From: Sphaerulina vaccinii
Lineage: Eukaryota > Ascomycota > Dothideomycetes > Mycosphaerellales > Mycosphaerellaceae
Reading direction: 5' to 3'
NCBI GenBank assembly: GCA_022570795.1
Contig: JAKUDP010000002.1
Location: forward strand, 1,178,001-1,242,000
Length of the DNA: 64,000 bases
Under the pieces are notes generated by a model that had not been told where the DNA came from, did no database searches, and saw nothing but the letters and a program-made list of their open reading frames with translations. Both the position numbers and the translations under genes were made by a program. This document shows, one piece after another, positions 28,929 to 41,424 of the stretch. How positions within the stretch are numbered: the stretch's first letter is position 1; the number at the start of each line of letters is the position of its first letter.

Positions 28929-29383
28929 CTACAAATGCATCGGCGCCAGAGATAAAATCTTACTCCACCCCTTCTCCCTCACCTCTCTCGCAACGATACC
29001 ATTCAATCTCGTCCCAATCGGTTCGCCTCCCTTGTTAATGAGCACACAAGCATTATCGTCGAATCTCACGACTGAACCATCTTTTCTCGCGAATTCCTTT
29101 TTCGTTCTCACGACTACCGCGTGTCTGATATCTCCTCTTCGGACTTTGTTCGCCGCTGAGACTGTTACACTTCCACCTCCACCACTTTCAGGTCCAAAGT
29201 TTCGTTGCTTTTGGACGACGACGATGATGCGGTCGCCTACTCGGGCGGGAGTCTTGCGTTTGAGGACTTTGACGCATTCTGCTATTGCGGCGCCGGAGTT
29301 GTCGATTACATTGACCATAGTCTGTGATGTGTTAGAGATAGTCGATTGTGAGGAGGAGTAGGATGTACCTTTAGTTGAATCAT
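28929..29383 (-). CDS. MRPL38: Mitochondrial ribosomal protein uL14m
   Basis: Two exons, 29369-29383 (MIQLK) and 28929-29321, give 135 aa, with a 47-nt intron. The sequence follows bacterial L14/uL14 from end to end (TMVNVIDNSGAAIAECVKVL, VGDRIIVVVQK, GDIRHAVVVRTKKEFARKDG, FDDNACVLINKGGEPIGTRL). It is the organellar form because it is bacterial-like; it has no obvious long presequence, as is common for this subunit. It is part of the mitochondrial large ribosomal subunit. It diverges from SET9. Confidence 0.92.
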
Positions 29384-29964
29384 GATCGCGGTATTGTGTC
29401 TCTATCTCACAACGAGGAAGATGATATGGTGTGGTATGGAGTATGGTCCTGGTCTGGTATGCAAGTGATCGGCAATGCAAGCAAGGATGTCCTGCGGCTC
29501 TGCGATGCGAGCAGTCGACTAGCGCCATGCACCAAGTTCCTCTCTCTCGCCTCTCACTGGTCAGCTTCGGCAGAGTCAGGGATGTTTCGGTTCCAGCCAC
29601 TGACTTTCTACTAACTGAGCCCGAGTCCTTCAGCCCTCACTCACTCACCTCCGTCAACATCCACCACGCGACAAGCTGATATTATTCAGCACGTGCGGCT
29701 GTTGTTTGCACTGTCCCTCGAGTACGTGAAAGAACAAGAACAATCGCATGGAAAGGAGGCGCGCGTGGGAAGAATGATATCGCATACCAAACACGCCATC
29801 ATATAAAGGGACGGGGGAATGCGCGCAAGGCCTGGACTGCACTGGATCGCCGTGGAGCGCGAGAGAAGAAGCAAGATTGTCGCACTTGCACTTCCTTCCA
29901 CCTCCTCCATCTGAAGTGAGGTTGTTGTAAGAGACAGCGACAGAGATCGAGTTTCGCGACCAGG
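29384..29964. promoter_or_regulatory. Divergent promoter region of uL14m and SET9
   Basis: 581 nt between two start codons; no gene seen. Confidence 0.5.
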
Positions 29965-32582
29965 ATGGCACCACAAGCCGCCAGCCTCGAGCATGCGCTC
30001 ACCAAGAAAGGTGGCCTGACGCTGTCGCAACTTGCCAACTACGATGACTGGGCGACCGACGCGCTGGTCGATAAGGTGTGTATATTGAAGTGCTGCCAGG
30101 TGTATACGCGCAATGCTGATTTGACTCGATGTCTTAGATTTACTACTGGTCCACTATTCGCAAGCTGAAGGCCAACTACCATGGCAGCAGACACATCGTG
30201 TCAGAAGAAATGTGCAAGATCCTACAGCAAGAGGTCGTTATCAATAAAGACGCGAAGAAGGCGCAGGAGCTATTGTTAAACACCAGAGGCATTGCGGCCT
30301 TTCACAATGCTCTGCGAACCGCGGACGAGAAGGAGCACTTTGTTCGACACTTGCGCCAATATATCGATATGTGGCTGCCAAACTGTCCTTTTGAGGTTTG
30401 CACAACGAATCGCTACACCATCACCACAGCCGAGGCTTGCGTCATCGCTCGCAAGGTCATTCGGAAGGGTGAAAGGATTCCCTACCTACGTGGCATGCAG
30501 GTGGAGATGACCGAACAAGAGGAGCAAGAGCTGACAGGAAATACCGACTTCAGCATTGTCATCACAGGTCGGCGCAAACGACCATCCCTCTTTCTTGGTC
30601 CTGCGCGCTTTGCCAACCACGATTGCAATTCGAACGCGAAATTACATTCCGTTGGAGCACATGAAATTCACATCATAGCCAAAAGAAACATCAGCCCGCT
30701 TGAAGAGATCACCGTGTCTTACGGCACAGACTACTTTGGAATTGATAATTGCGAATGCCTCTGCCACACATGCGAAACGAAACAGGTGAATGGTTGGGAT
30801 CCTCGAGGTCCGATCCTGCACGAAGACAGCAGCGACGAGGAGTCAAGCGAAGACGAAGAATCCGAATCTGTGCCTCCGGAGAAGCCTTGCGCGGGACCAA
30901 GCCGATCAAATAAACGAAGACGCCAGGCAGAGGAGGACGATGAGCCAAGGAGACGGGGTCCAGGAAGACCTAGGAAGTATCCTCGACCTGACGATCAACT
31001 CATTGATGATGAAGATGAAGAGCCATGGGTCGATGCGACTGGCAACGTACGTGATGGGAGAGGTCGGTTCAAGCCTAAAAAGAGTTCTGCTAATTCGACG
31101 CCGATGAAGGGTAAGAAGCTGGGCACTCCTCAGACGGCTCCTGTCAAGTCTCGGAACCTGGCCAAAGTGAAGAAACAGGATCTTGATGAGCCGCTGATGG
31201 ACCGGATCTTCCGCTTGCTTGGAGGTGTTGCTGATCGCGCTGATCGAAGGCAACGCGGACTTTCTGCAAATGACCCAATCCACATAACGCCACCAGAAGG
31301 TTCAGAGGCCGAGGCCGAGGAGGCGCAGGAAGAACAGCAAAAGTATGAGGAGGACGATGATGACGAGGAGAACGAGGAGACCGATAGCAGTGTGCAAAAG
31401 GTCGTCGAAGTCAAAGCCGAAGTTACATCCAACAATCGTACTGTGGTTAGGGGCCGCGGTGGCATGTTTGTCAGGAAGACAGCTCTGGAGAAAGCCATTG
31501 AGAAACGCGACGCAAAGAAGAATGCTGCGGCCGCTGCGGCCGCTGCTGCTGCTGCCCAGGAGACTGCTGTGGCGGCGCCCAAGTCAAAACTGCCTTCGAT
31601 CAAGAAGGAGCGCACCCCCTCAAACTTGCGCCATGTGGTGACTGCCGAGGAGTCTATCTACAGCATTCCAACGTCGGAGGCAGACGAGCCGCCTAGAAAG
31701 CGTGGACCTGGCCGACCACGAAAGCACCCGCGCCCCGATTCAGAATCAGCGTCGCCATCTTCTATGGGAACTGACAATTCTTCTTCTGCATCATCTTTGG
31801 CATCCAGCGCCACCTCTTTGGAGACGTTCGCAAATGGCAATATAGCACAGGGCATATGCGACATGCTCACCACCGAACTTGCGCCACGCGGCAAAGCTGT
31901 GCGGACCACGAGAGTCTCAGTAACCGAAACTGAGACAGTTGTCCGCCAGCCCAAGTTAGGCAGGGTCGCCGACGAAGACTCGCAATCGCGCGCAGTCGTT
32001 CGCAGGAGCACACGAGGCATTGTCGATGTGACTACAGCTCCAGTCACAAGTATCGAGAACGAAGAGGACGATGATGAGGATGGTGTGCAACGCGGAGAGC
32101 CACGCACGCCAGGCGATTATCATATGTGCAAAGCTCTCCTTGCGACAACTTACCACCGATGGGTTGAATGCCGAAACTGCGACGAGTTCTTCGTTCAACC
32201 AGAGGCTTTCTTGACGCGCATCGCATGCCCGCGCTGCGAGCGCCACAGCAAGTTGTATGGCTACTACTGGCCAAAGACAGACAGGGAAGGGCCACACGAC
32301 ACGGAAGAGCGCGTCCTGGACCACCGGACCATCCACCGATATATCGATCCTGAAGAGGAAAGACAGGAGCGTAAAGGACGAAAGACTTTGGCTGAGCTTC
32401 TTCGCGACAAAGAGCTCAGTGAAAGCAGAGGAAGCGAGGAGAGCGAGTCGCCCGAGCAGACTACGAAGATCACTCGAAGCCGACAGTTACGCATCACTAG
32501 CCGATTGGAGGAGCCTACTCCGGTGCGCAGTGACAGTAACAGCAAAGGTCGGCGATCACGGGCTGACAGAATGACGATGTAA
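29965..32582 (+). CDS. SET9: Histone H4-K20 methyltransferase SET9 (KMT5 type)
   Basis: Two exons, 29965-30075 and 30138-32582, encode 851 aa; the 62-nt intron is in phase. The N-terminal 260 residues match the SET9 family: LTLSQLANYDDWATDALVDK, then a SET domain with RFANHDCNSNAKLHSV (cofactor and Asn-His core), EITVSYGTDYFG, and the Cys-rich post-SET-like ECLCHTCE. The enzyme methylates lysine 20 of histone H4, linked in fission yeast to DNA-damage checkpoint signalling. The long C-terminal part is disordered and acidic/basic. It has two AT-hook-like motifs (GPGRPRKYP near residue 310, GPGRPRKHP near 556), a polyalanine run, and a Cys pair module (CRNC...CPRC near 715) that may be a zinc ribbon. 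The AT hooks suggest direct DNA contact. Confidence 0.92.
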
Positions 32583-33819
32583 TGCGATGCCGATGATATG
32601 CTGCCCACGAGAAACAGAAGACGGGATGAAGCATGATCGGCGAACTCAGGAGGCACTGCTGTGCTTCTCTTTTCTTTATTTTACTACTAGGCGACAGCTT
32701 GGTCAAGCAGCACAAGGTGTCTGTCTAATGCAGACCTGGAACGAAAGGCGGTTCTGCATATTTGCATAGCGTGGCAGATTTGTTTGACAGGCAAAAAGGT
32801 TCGTGTTATACCAATGTCAAAAGTAATCATAAAAGCACAAGAGCAGCTATGTTCGCATATCGTGCTCCTCGATTTCGCCATTGCGCTCATCCTTCCGGAA
32901 TGCGTCCTTTCTCTCGCAGCAGTGGCAGTTGCACGAAGAGGAAGGTATAGGCAAGCAGAGGAAGGTATAGGCAAGCATGCTCCAGATCTTTCGGTACAGC
33001 TCGAGGCAGACCTCTTCGCCAACACAACGGACCAAGTCGACCACTTCTGCATCAAGCAAATGCAGTATGCGCAAGCGCGCCATGAACAAGCGTTACTCTA
33101 CCTGCCTCCCAGCTCAACTAACATCTGCCTCTTGCACACTACACCTCTTTTTCTCGCAACACCGCGAAGGAGGCCGATGTGCTCTGAGAAGTGGACAGCT
33201 CTAGCATATTCTGTATGCAAGTTTGCCTCACAGAACATGCTTCTCGAAGGAGAAGGCGCAGGCCAAGATCGAGAGCGAAGAAGACGCAAGGTTCGAGAAA
33301 CTCGGGTTGAGTAAAATCAGAGTCAGATACGAGTGTCTCACGTCGTGTACATCTTGTATGTGAGTTCCATGGATCGTGCACTGAATTTGAAAACAAAGGC
33401 ATTCCCAGCTTACACACAACCAGTAGAGCTGAGTCAAGCACTGGGCTTCCACCTTCGCACTCGCACAACATCACATGAGCTGACGACTGTAGGACAACAT
33501 GAGAGCAGAGCATGCAGCTTCCCGCTTTTCTCGCGCGCACGACCTGACCTCGAGAAGGCGGTCGCCTTCAGATTGATTGTTGTCAAGCCAGCACTTTCAC
33601 GAAGAAGCCAGCAGCTCTTGACCGCACTTTGCCATCGGCCTATTCTGCCTGCATGCAGATTTGTTTGCTACGACTGCTCCTCTCGGCTTCCGATCGTACG
33701 ACCCGCCATCGAGGCACGCCCGCACACCGTCTATTCGGTCAATTCAAGGTCTCGAGCGTGCCCACGCTTGCGTTTGCCGTACTTGTCTGCTCCCGGCATT
33801 CGATCTCCAATCTGCAAAC
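32583..33819. other. Intergenic, 1.2 kb
   Basis: No supported gene. A plus frame ending at 33314 (first ATG 32814, about 166 codons) overlaps a tandem duplication and has no recognisable feature. Confidence 0.45.
32938..32977 (+). repeat. 20-nt tandem duplication
   Basis: The unit gaggaaggtataggcaagca occurs twice head to tail with no mismatch. Confidence 0.9.
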
Positions 33820-35631
33820 ATGGGCGTCCAACCTTCCAAGACAGAACTCTACCTTCCCTCTCAAACTCTCCGAGAATGCCATCCAGATCGATGCTGGTGT
33901 GATCGTCCTTATCATCGGAGTAGTCGTTACGTATATGTAGAACGAGGAGGCGACGGCAGAGAACGCTACCAAGACCCGGTAGATATCATGTCTCAAGTCA
34001 TGGGTGGCGGGATGCCACAGATGCCTTGGAAAGATCCTCGGAGTTGGACTGTGAGAGATTATGAGAAGTTGAGTGAAGTCATGGAAGAATGGGCCACGAG
34101 AGAGAATGGCAAGAGTTCTGGGCCTAGAGGTGGTGCGTTTCCGAATTGGCCTGGTATGCAGCAGCAACAGGGTGGTGGAGGATACTGGGATGGCAGCGGA
34201 GACGGTGGCGGTGGTAGACATCGTAGTAGTCGAAGTCGAAGGTGAGTTTAACATACCATCTAAACCTCCGCAGTATCATGTTCGCTAACGGATACTGTGA
34301 TGAATGTACAGATACGTTCCATGGGACCAATTCGAGGATCTCAAATCCAATATGCAACACATGGCCGAGCAATACCAACGACATATGTCAGAACAAGACG
34401 CTTTCTTATTTGGCTCAGACACCGATCGAAGGAAGGCACAGTATCGACAGAATATGCTGAAGCAACTTCAAGAAATGTTACCGCAACTTGTGCAGATGAT
34501 GAGTGGACAAGGTCAACAACAACAAGCAATGCCTGGAATACCTGGGATGCAGCAACAACCGCAGATGATGTCTGGTATGCCTATACCTGGGATGCAAATG
34601 CCACAAATGCAGAATCCCATGCAAGCTGCAGCTGCTATGAACAATATGGCTGGGATGAATCCCATGGCTGCAGCTGCTGCGATGCAAAATATGAGTAGTG
34701 GCATGGGTATGCCACCACAGATGATGAACCCGATGATGAATGCTGGAATGATGCCCGGTATGATGGGAAATGGCGGCGGCATGGAGGCACCACAGAACAT
34801 GAGCAGACGTGCTCGACGACGAAACGGCTTTGCCATGGATGATGGTTTCGATGAGGACTACGACGATATCCGTCCTAGAAGAGGCTTCAACAAGAGAAGA
34901 GGTGGCGCAGGTGGAGGAGGGAATTGGAGAGACGACGATGATATGCTCGGCGGCTTTGGTGGCAATGGTGAGTATGTAGTACCCTGTCCTCAGACTTCTT
35001 GGGTACCGTTTCACTGACTTGATTCGTAGGTATGCATGGACCTAGAGGTCCAACAGGAGGGCCTTCGAGACCTCGTCCGAACTTCGATGGCAGTGGTGGC
35101 GGTATGGGATTCGATGAGCACAGAGACCCGTTTCGACCTGTTCACACGTCTTCTTCCGGATATGGTGACCACCCTGCGACTCGTCCTACTCAGTATGATG
35201 ACCTTTCTTCCTATGGAGCTGGTACTGCACAACAACAAACACGCTTCTCACCTCCGTTGCGAAGACCTAACTATACCGCAAACGACATGGCTGCCACGAC
35301 TGAGATGCGCCAACAGCAGCAGCAACAGCAGAATATGATGAGCGGGACAAATCCTTTCTATGGAATGTCGCAACAGGCTGGACACGATCCCAATCTATAC
35401 AGTAGTGGTGCTGGTGGCTTGAACAATTCTTCAGCAGGCTACACTTCGGCAGCGACAGCAGGTCCTTCGAATCTGAGATCTGCTATGAAGCACAATGTAG
35501 CCTTCCAAGATGTTTCCGGCGCTGGCACTGAAAGTGCGCATCTTACACGGCCACGAGAAGAAGAGACGACGAGAGGCGAGGCCAATGCTGGCGCTATGCC
35601 TGACAAGCGTGATGGTCTTGGTACACTGTAG
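33820..35631 (+). CDS. Met/Gln/Gly-rich unknown protein
   Basis: Three exons, 33820-34241, 34312-34967 and 35030-35631, give 559 aa; introns of 70 and 62 nt are in phase. The middle section has a helical part (WDQFEDLKSNMQHMAEQYQR) and then a low-complexity stretch dominated by Met, Pro, Gln, Ala and Gly. The last part is Gln/Asn/Ser-rich with RRARRRNG and RRGFNKRRGG basic spots. This composition is prion-like or RNA-granule-like. The first 40 residues are doubtful: in the other frame the same bases read ENAIQIDAGVIVLIIGVVVT, a good membrane helix, ending just where the annotated frame becomes convincing. A one-base shift or sequencing error near 33930 would give an anchored protein. Function unknown. 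Confidence 0.7.
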
Positions 35632-35764
35632 AGAACTCAGTAGTGGTTTCGGATACATACATTCAGAGCATGAAGACGGCTGTGTTTATCATGTCTCATT
35701 AGTTCCAGTCACTCGTGTGATGTTCGTCCTTGCTGCGATGGTGACATTTTGCGCAAAGTGTAAG

Positions 35765-36100
35765 TTAGATGGTTGTTCTGTACCTTGAGACATCCGCCTC
35801 ATGCGTCTGGCCGTACTGCTGATCGAATGAGGAAATCACTCCCTTCCATACACGGTTCAGCCACGCCGGCGACTCCGCATACATGTCAGACAAGATGTTA
35901 CACACCGTCATATACTCAACACTGTGCGCCTCGTGAATAACAATTGGTGCCTGCTGAGTTCCTTGATGTCGTGCATGCGGTGACTTTTGTAAACAGCCTC
36001 GCAGAAGATGAAACGGGAGGCCTCGTATCTTGGCGTAGTAGTGCTGAAAGCTCGTAATCGTGGCGGATGATGGATGATGGTTGGCGGATGATACGATCAT
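35765..36100 (-). CDS. Possible 111-aa protein, unknown
   Basis: A single minus-strand frame with ATG at 36100. Its second half reads like real protein (HSVEYMTVCNILSDMYAESP, WLNRVWKGVISSFDQQYGQT). It ends 134 nt from the stop of the convergent Met/Gln-rich gene. No family, signal peptide or intron support; it may be chance. Confidence 0.3.
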   Translation of the reverse strand: MIVSSANHHPSSATITSFQHYYAKIRGLPFHLLRGCLQKSPHARHQGTQQAPIVIHEAHSVEYMTVCNILSDMYAESPAWLNRVWKGVISSFDQQYGQTHEADVSRYRTTI

Positions 36101-37622
36101 AGCTTCGTAGTATTGTGGCTTTCGCTTGTCGTCGCGACCTCTGCAGTCTTCGCCGTTGTGGGTGCAGAGATATGATCACAGAGAACCGCCATCTCGGCGC
36201 CATTGACAGCATGTGCCATTCGCCGTGTCGCGCGGTCGCACTGTGTTGTCTATCCTGTGGTCCATAGACTAGTGCGTCACAATGGAGCTGTCAAAATCTG
36301 CCGTGTACGACCAACGTGTCAAACGAGACTGCGTGGCGCGGTAGACCTACCTCGTGGCCTGTCGCGCAGGGGTCAATTGACTGATAGGACTTACAAGCGT
36401 GGCGACTTTGCAATCTGATCCTATCGCCTATGATGACCAAGGCTTCTTGGCCGGAGCGCCCAACGCTCTCGCCTACTGTTGATGAGGAGCAGGACATCCC
36501 AAGACCATGGACATGTTAGTAGTGATGACAACTGAGCTCCACGCTGCTGCAAACATCCTAGTAAGCACATGATCGAATCAGACTGCCTAGCTCGTAGCAT
36601 TTGTCTGACTGCAGCGCGTGGAGGAAGAATCTGATCCGGCTATTCCACAAAATGCGGCCGTGAAGTCTTGGCTGTGATCGACCTGTACAGGCCGAAGGAG
36701 GAAACGCATAACGCGTCTCACTCGAGGACCATCCGGCAGAACCTCATGCTCACACCGCATTGCTGGATCAAGCCGAGCCACCGGCTTCTTGAAGCAAGCG
36801 TGGCAGAGACTACAAAGGTAGTTGACACGCATGCAGCAACTCCGTACTCCTTTGAGCTGCCGCGCACGACAATGTTGCAGCCGATGGTTCCATCGATCAG
36901 TGCGCCAGCCGCCAGGAACTTGCGAGGACCAGACATCGTGCTAGGACACAGAAGCGGACTGAGTTCCCTTGGGTAGCTTGAGACGCGCATAGTATGCCTG
37001 CTACACTTTCCGAAGCGTGCTTGTGTCGGGTGGCATATATGAAGTGCCGTGCACGTCGCTCTTTTCAGCAAGTCGTGGATGCACGTCTACACATTCGTCA
37101 GTCACCTGCACTTTTCGTGATCGCCCCCCATGCCGGCGGAATTCTTCATCGACACTCCTTGCGCGCGTAACGCATATAGTGCATCGAGCAAACAGGCTAC
37201 AGAGCTGCCATGCTTCGTGCACAGACCTCGAAGTCCATCAGAGGAATGAAGCAGTAGGCACGCCGTCGACCGCTGCCGCACTGGCTGTTTGGTGCGTCGC
37301 GCCACTTCGTTCGGCCTTTCTGGACATTTGCTCTAGGTATGAGGGACTCAGGGTGATTCGTGAAGTGTGGAGGGTAGCCGATAATGCCGTTCAGTGCGTG
37401 TACAAAACGTGTCTCTCCGATACATATCTTAATAGATCCAGCCACAGAGCAGTGTTCCAGACGTCGCCACGATCAGAGGTCAAAGTTGACCGCTTGGTAA
37501 ATGCAAGTTTGTGAGAGGTTGAAAGTCTCGTCTGCGGAGCAGAGTGCCCATAGTCTCTCAGGACCGAGGAGTCTGGCGAAGGTCCGATGGGTATGAATAG
37601 CGGCAGCAAGACCGCGGACGGA

Positions 37623-37656
37623 GAATCAAGCGCCTTGAATCAAGCGCCTTGAATCA
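37623..37656 (+). repeat. 14-nt tandem repeat, 2.4 copies
   Basis: gaatcaagcgcctt occurs twice head to tail, followed by gaatca. Confidence 0.85.
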
Positions 37657-40600
37657 CAAGATCTTCGTATTGTTGCTGCACTCGCACTGCGTCATGAGCG
37701 GTAAAGGCAACATTCGAGATGCCTTCGTGCTTGCAGCTGTGGGTATGTCCCTAGTCGGGCTCCTTGTCATACTGAGCCGCGCTGCTTTTGGCGCCGTGGT
37801 TGTAGGTATGTATCCAGCATGTGCCTAAGTATGCAACGTCGGTCGCTTGTGCTAGAGCACGCAGCAGGCAGACTAATGCGGTACGAGGTCTTCGTGAGTG
37901 CAACACTGCGCCAATGGTCGTGGAGCAAACGCAATGCGCATTGGTGGGAAGGCACAGATGAACTGGGCAGGCGAGGCGAGTTTCCTGAGCCATGTGAGCA
38001 TTAGATTCCTGCAGGGCGATCATGTCTCCAGTGCCAGCCAGAATACGGCCACCGATCCAGCAGCGTTTGTCTTGAGATCGCACTCCTCGCGACACGGGAC
38101 ATCATAAATTTCTCACAGTCGCTGCATGCGCGCCTCTGCAAGCTCGATGCGGCCCATGTCGCTCAATGCAGACTCATCAGACATGAAGAAAGTGCGATAA
38201 TGCAGCGCAAGCTCATCGATTTCCAGTGGATCCAGCCTACTGGAACAACCACGAGAACCGGTTGTGGACCTGAAAGCTTCAGATGCGTCATCACGCGGCG
38301 AAGATAATGCAGCACCAGCAGCACGGTACGCTTTTGCGTGACTATTGGACTCGCGCGCGAGCCATCCGGTCCGAAGATGGCGCTTCTTACTGGATGTTCA
38401 TGTGTTCGTCTCGGGGAGTGAGGAGTGTGGGCTCGATCGCTTACGAGGCGATGTCAACGAACACTCAGATATCTGTCTAGCGCCGGTGAAGGTGGAACGC
38501 GTCAAGGAGCCTGTCTAGTCTGCGGAGCCGGAGCTGTCACTCTCCTTACGGACGTTGCTGCAGCCACAGTGCCGTGACGCTGCTGCTCACTTGTAGGGCT
38601 CAGATCTGCACTCCAGATTCTAAAGGTGCTCATGTGGTAACGTCGAGCCGACCAGGTTCGCGTCTCGTATGAGCATGACGATTGGCGAAGGTATGTACAG
38701 TACATGCACAGCAGGAGCTCTTGACGCGCTTGAGCTTGGAGTCCAGTGGCAGAAGGTAGTTCTGATGGTCCGATGGTGTGCCAGCGAAACGCCGATAACA
38801 TCCTTGCAGGATAGCGCAACAGTTGAACAATGCTTACCGCTTCAGGCAGGCATTATTGTGCAAGCGGTCTCACGTGGAAGGGAGCTGCCAGACCTGGTAA
38901 GCGGCGAACAGGGAGACAGAGGTGGGTGTAGTGGATGTCGTGCCGTTCTTTCGTTCATCGCATCTCCGCACTGGGAGCAGTGGGAAGTAACCCGGTTCGG
39001 CTCGTCCGCCGTGCAGATGTGCAGAAGCACTGAACATTCGCTTGCACGTGAGATAAGTGGAAGAGCGTGATGAAACTGATATAACAGGACGAGGCGAGGT
39101 CTCTGGTAGACAGAGTTCCGGCAACGGCCAGTGGCGCTTTTTGGCGTCCATTCTGACTTCCGACCACGTGCGAGGGTATTGACCCTAGTTCTCACATGAA
39201 ATGGCTCTCGTTCGGCCAATGACCACCCCTACCAGGACGACAAGATGCCATGATTGGTAGTCAATGGGACAATTCAAGATCCGAGCCAGCACCCAGTCCA
39301 AAACACGCCAGCATGGCCAGGTTCGCACGTCCAGTTTTTTTATCACCCACTCGGAGCCTGCAGCTGTGCCGCAGCAGGAAGCAATACATCTGCACAGGAG
39401 TTTTCTCATCGCTGATGGCGCGTAAATCGTTCGTTGACATGCTGGTCGAGGCCCATGCGGTGTGCTCAAGAGCAGTGCGAGGATGGAGGTCGTCTATCGC
39501 GGGTAAGCCCTGTGCTACTCCGTCACAAGCCTCCATTCATGGCCAGTTTCTACCTCCGTACGAGCTCTGGTGTTGAACATCGGCCGACTATTGCTCTTGC
39601 CAATCGATGCAGAGCAAGGTACAAGGTCGCGTCGAATCGGCTATTGTCTTCCGATCGCGAGGTTGTCGCGAGCCTTCACCTCAGGTGCGCGGTTACTATC
39701 TTTGCCCTCACGACTATCTCTTCTCTGGCCTGCAGGACTGTCTGAAGTGCTCTGCCCTGGTATACTATGACTTTATTGAGGATCCGTGGTACAAAGCAGT
39801 ATTGCTGAAGCTCCTCGACCCTGGAATGCATGGATCTGCTGCATGTTCTTGAATTCATCACAGCTTTGACAAGGATCTGAGTGGACAGCAAATCTTTTGC
39901 GGAGTGGAAGGCGGGCTTATACTCAGAATAATGCAACTCCACTTCCAGATTCTGTTGCTGTATGGCACAGTACTCCGCTAGGTCCACGGTCCTCCTGTCA
40001 GCTGTTTTCGCGCGTCCAGCGGCGTAGTCTGCAGCTGCGACTTCACCGCAAGATCACGGAAGGGCGTGTATGGAGGCAGACGTATGACATATCTATAAGT
40101 GGTGGAAAAGCTACTTACGAAACTCGGTAGAGTGTGTCGCACACGTTCTCAAATCTGGACAATCGTAAATCCGCGTAAGCACATCGGTCAGCCACCCACA
40201 ACCATCTTCTAACCCGAGAAGTCGCAGGAGATGGCTCCTTACTGCAGCAATCGGCATCTGCTGATGTAACGCGCGACAGGGCCAGCGAGAGACAGGACCC
40301 TTGGCACGACGGACTAGCTCCTAGTGGTGGTCGCGACACTGCAACGGCACTGGTCGCCTCACCATATATGTGCGCAATCGCTGCAGCCATGCAGTAAGTT
40401 TGTTGGCTCATGTGGTCCATGTTACGACTGTGCCTCCATCACGTAGGACAACATATGGTTTAAGATTTGGTAGCGCATCCGGCCACGGGTTCGTAACAGC
40501 GAGCTGGCAGTCCAGCAACCTGGTATTGCAGCAAGCGCTTCTACCACCCCGGCAACTCTAGTCCACTTTAAGTGGCGATTCTCGGGTGGTATTTATCCAC

Positions 40601-41424
40601 CTCGCCGGCTAACGACATGTAGTGTCGGTGTCCTACATTGCACACATAATCCACCTTCCGTCCCATGTCGGTCGACCACTACTCTGCTAGGGCCTGTCGA
40701 CCCAATGCTGGCGCAACGGAGGATGCCACAGACGATACTACCAAGACTTGACGCATTCTGCGAGCAGGAACGGCGGTCTGTGACCCTGGCTCACTCGCTA
40801 CCAAACAGCCGTCTACTTCGACGCTGCTTTTTACGCCTTCGTCCAGGTGCATCGCGCTCGAAACCAGGGTATCTGAATCCGGGACTGAGTGCCTTAGTGC
40901 CTCGCCGTGTGTGCAGCTGCGGAGGCCATTAAGTAAAACGGAGTATCCCTGTGGTCGCATTATACCGGCCTCTCTTTTTAGAGACCTTGTGCTCAACATC
41001 GCTTCAGCTACGTGCTACAAGTCCTCATTCCCTTCCCTCGAAATCGGTCAACACGAAGAAGCCCCGTTATCGTCCAAGCTGCACGCATGATCTTCGGGTG
41101 CCCCATCTCACACAACATTCTTGCCGGACGAACATTGGTCTCACTACGCTGCCGCAACGAGCGATCGTCTCATCTCAAATACAATACTCCGGAGCCCAGG
41201 AGATTCTGGCTTGCATACTGCACGCATAAGTAGGCTGTTGCATATGAGCCCGCAGCCTGCTGGTAAGGTAGCAGATCCTCACCTCGTCTGAGCACTCCAA
41301 GTTCTTCACTCTGGTCATCGCCACGAATTACGATCAACATCTTCAAAAATATACGCAGAGATTTGCTCGAGGACAGTGGTTGAAGTGACCAACGTTGAGG
41401 AAACGGGCTTGGCACGAAGAATCG

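Larger units (their letters stand above)
35632..41424. other. Gene-poor region, 5.8 kb
   Basis: Apart from the weak frame at 35765-36100 I find no supported gene, RNA gene or transposon. Frames up to 165 codons exist (37017-37514) but show no recognisable sequence. There is no strong AT bias that would point to repeat-induced mutation. Confidence 0.45.

Noticed and set aside
31525..31560. GC-rich polyalanine tract in SET9 as a regulatory repeat
   Set aside because: It lies inside a clear coding exon and simply encodes an alanine run.
32814..33314. Plus-strand frame of about 166 codons downstream of SET9
   Set aside because: It spans a 20-nt tandem duplication, has no family features, and a competing minus frame looks equally good.
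37017..37514. 165-codon frame in the gene-poor region
   Set aside because: Composition is random-like (many Ser, Arg, Cys) and no splice-extended model improved it.
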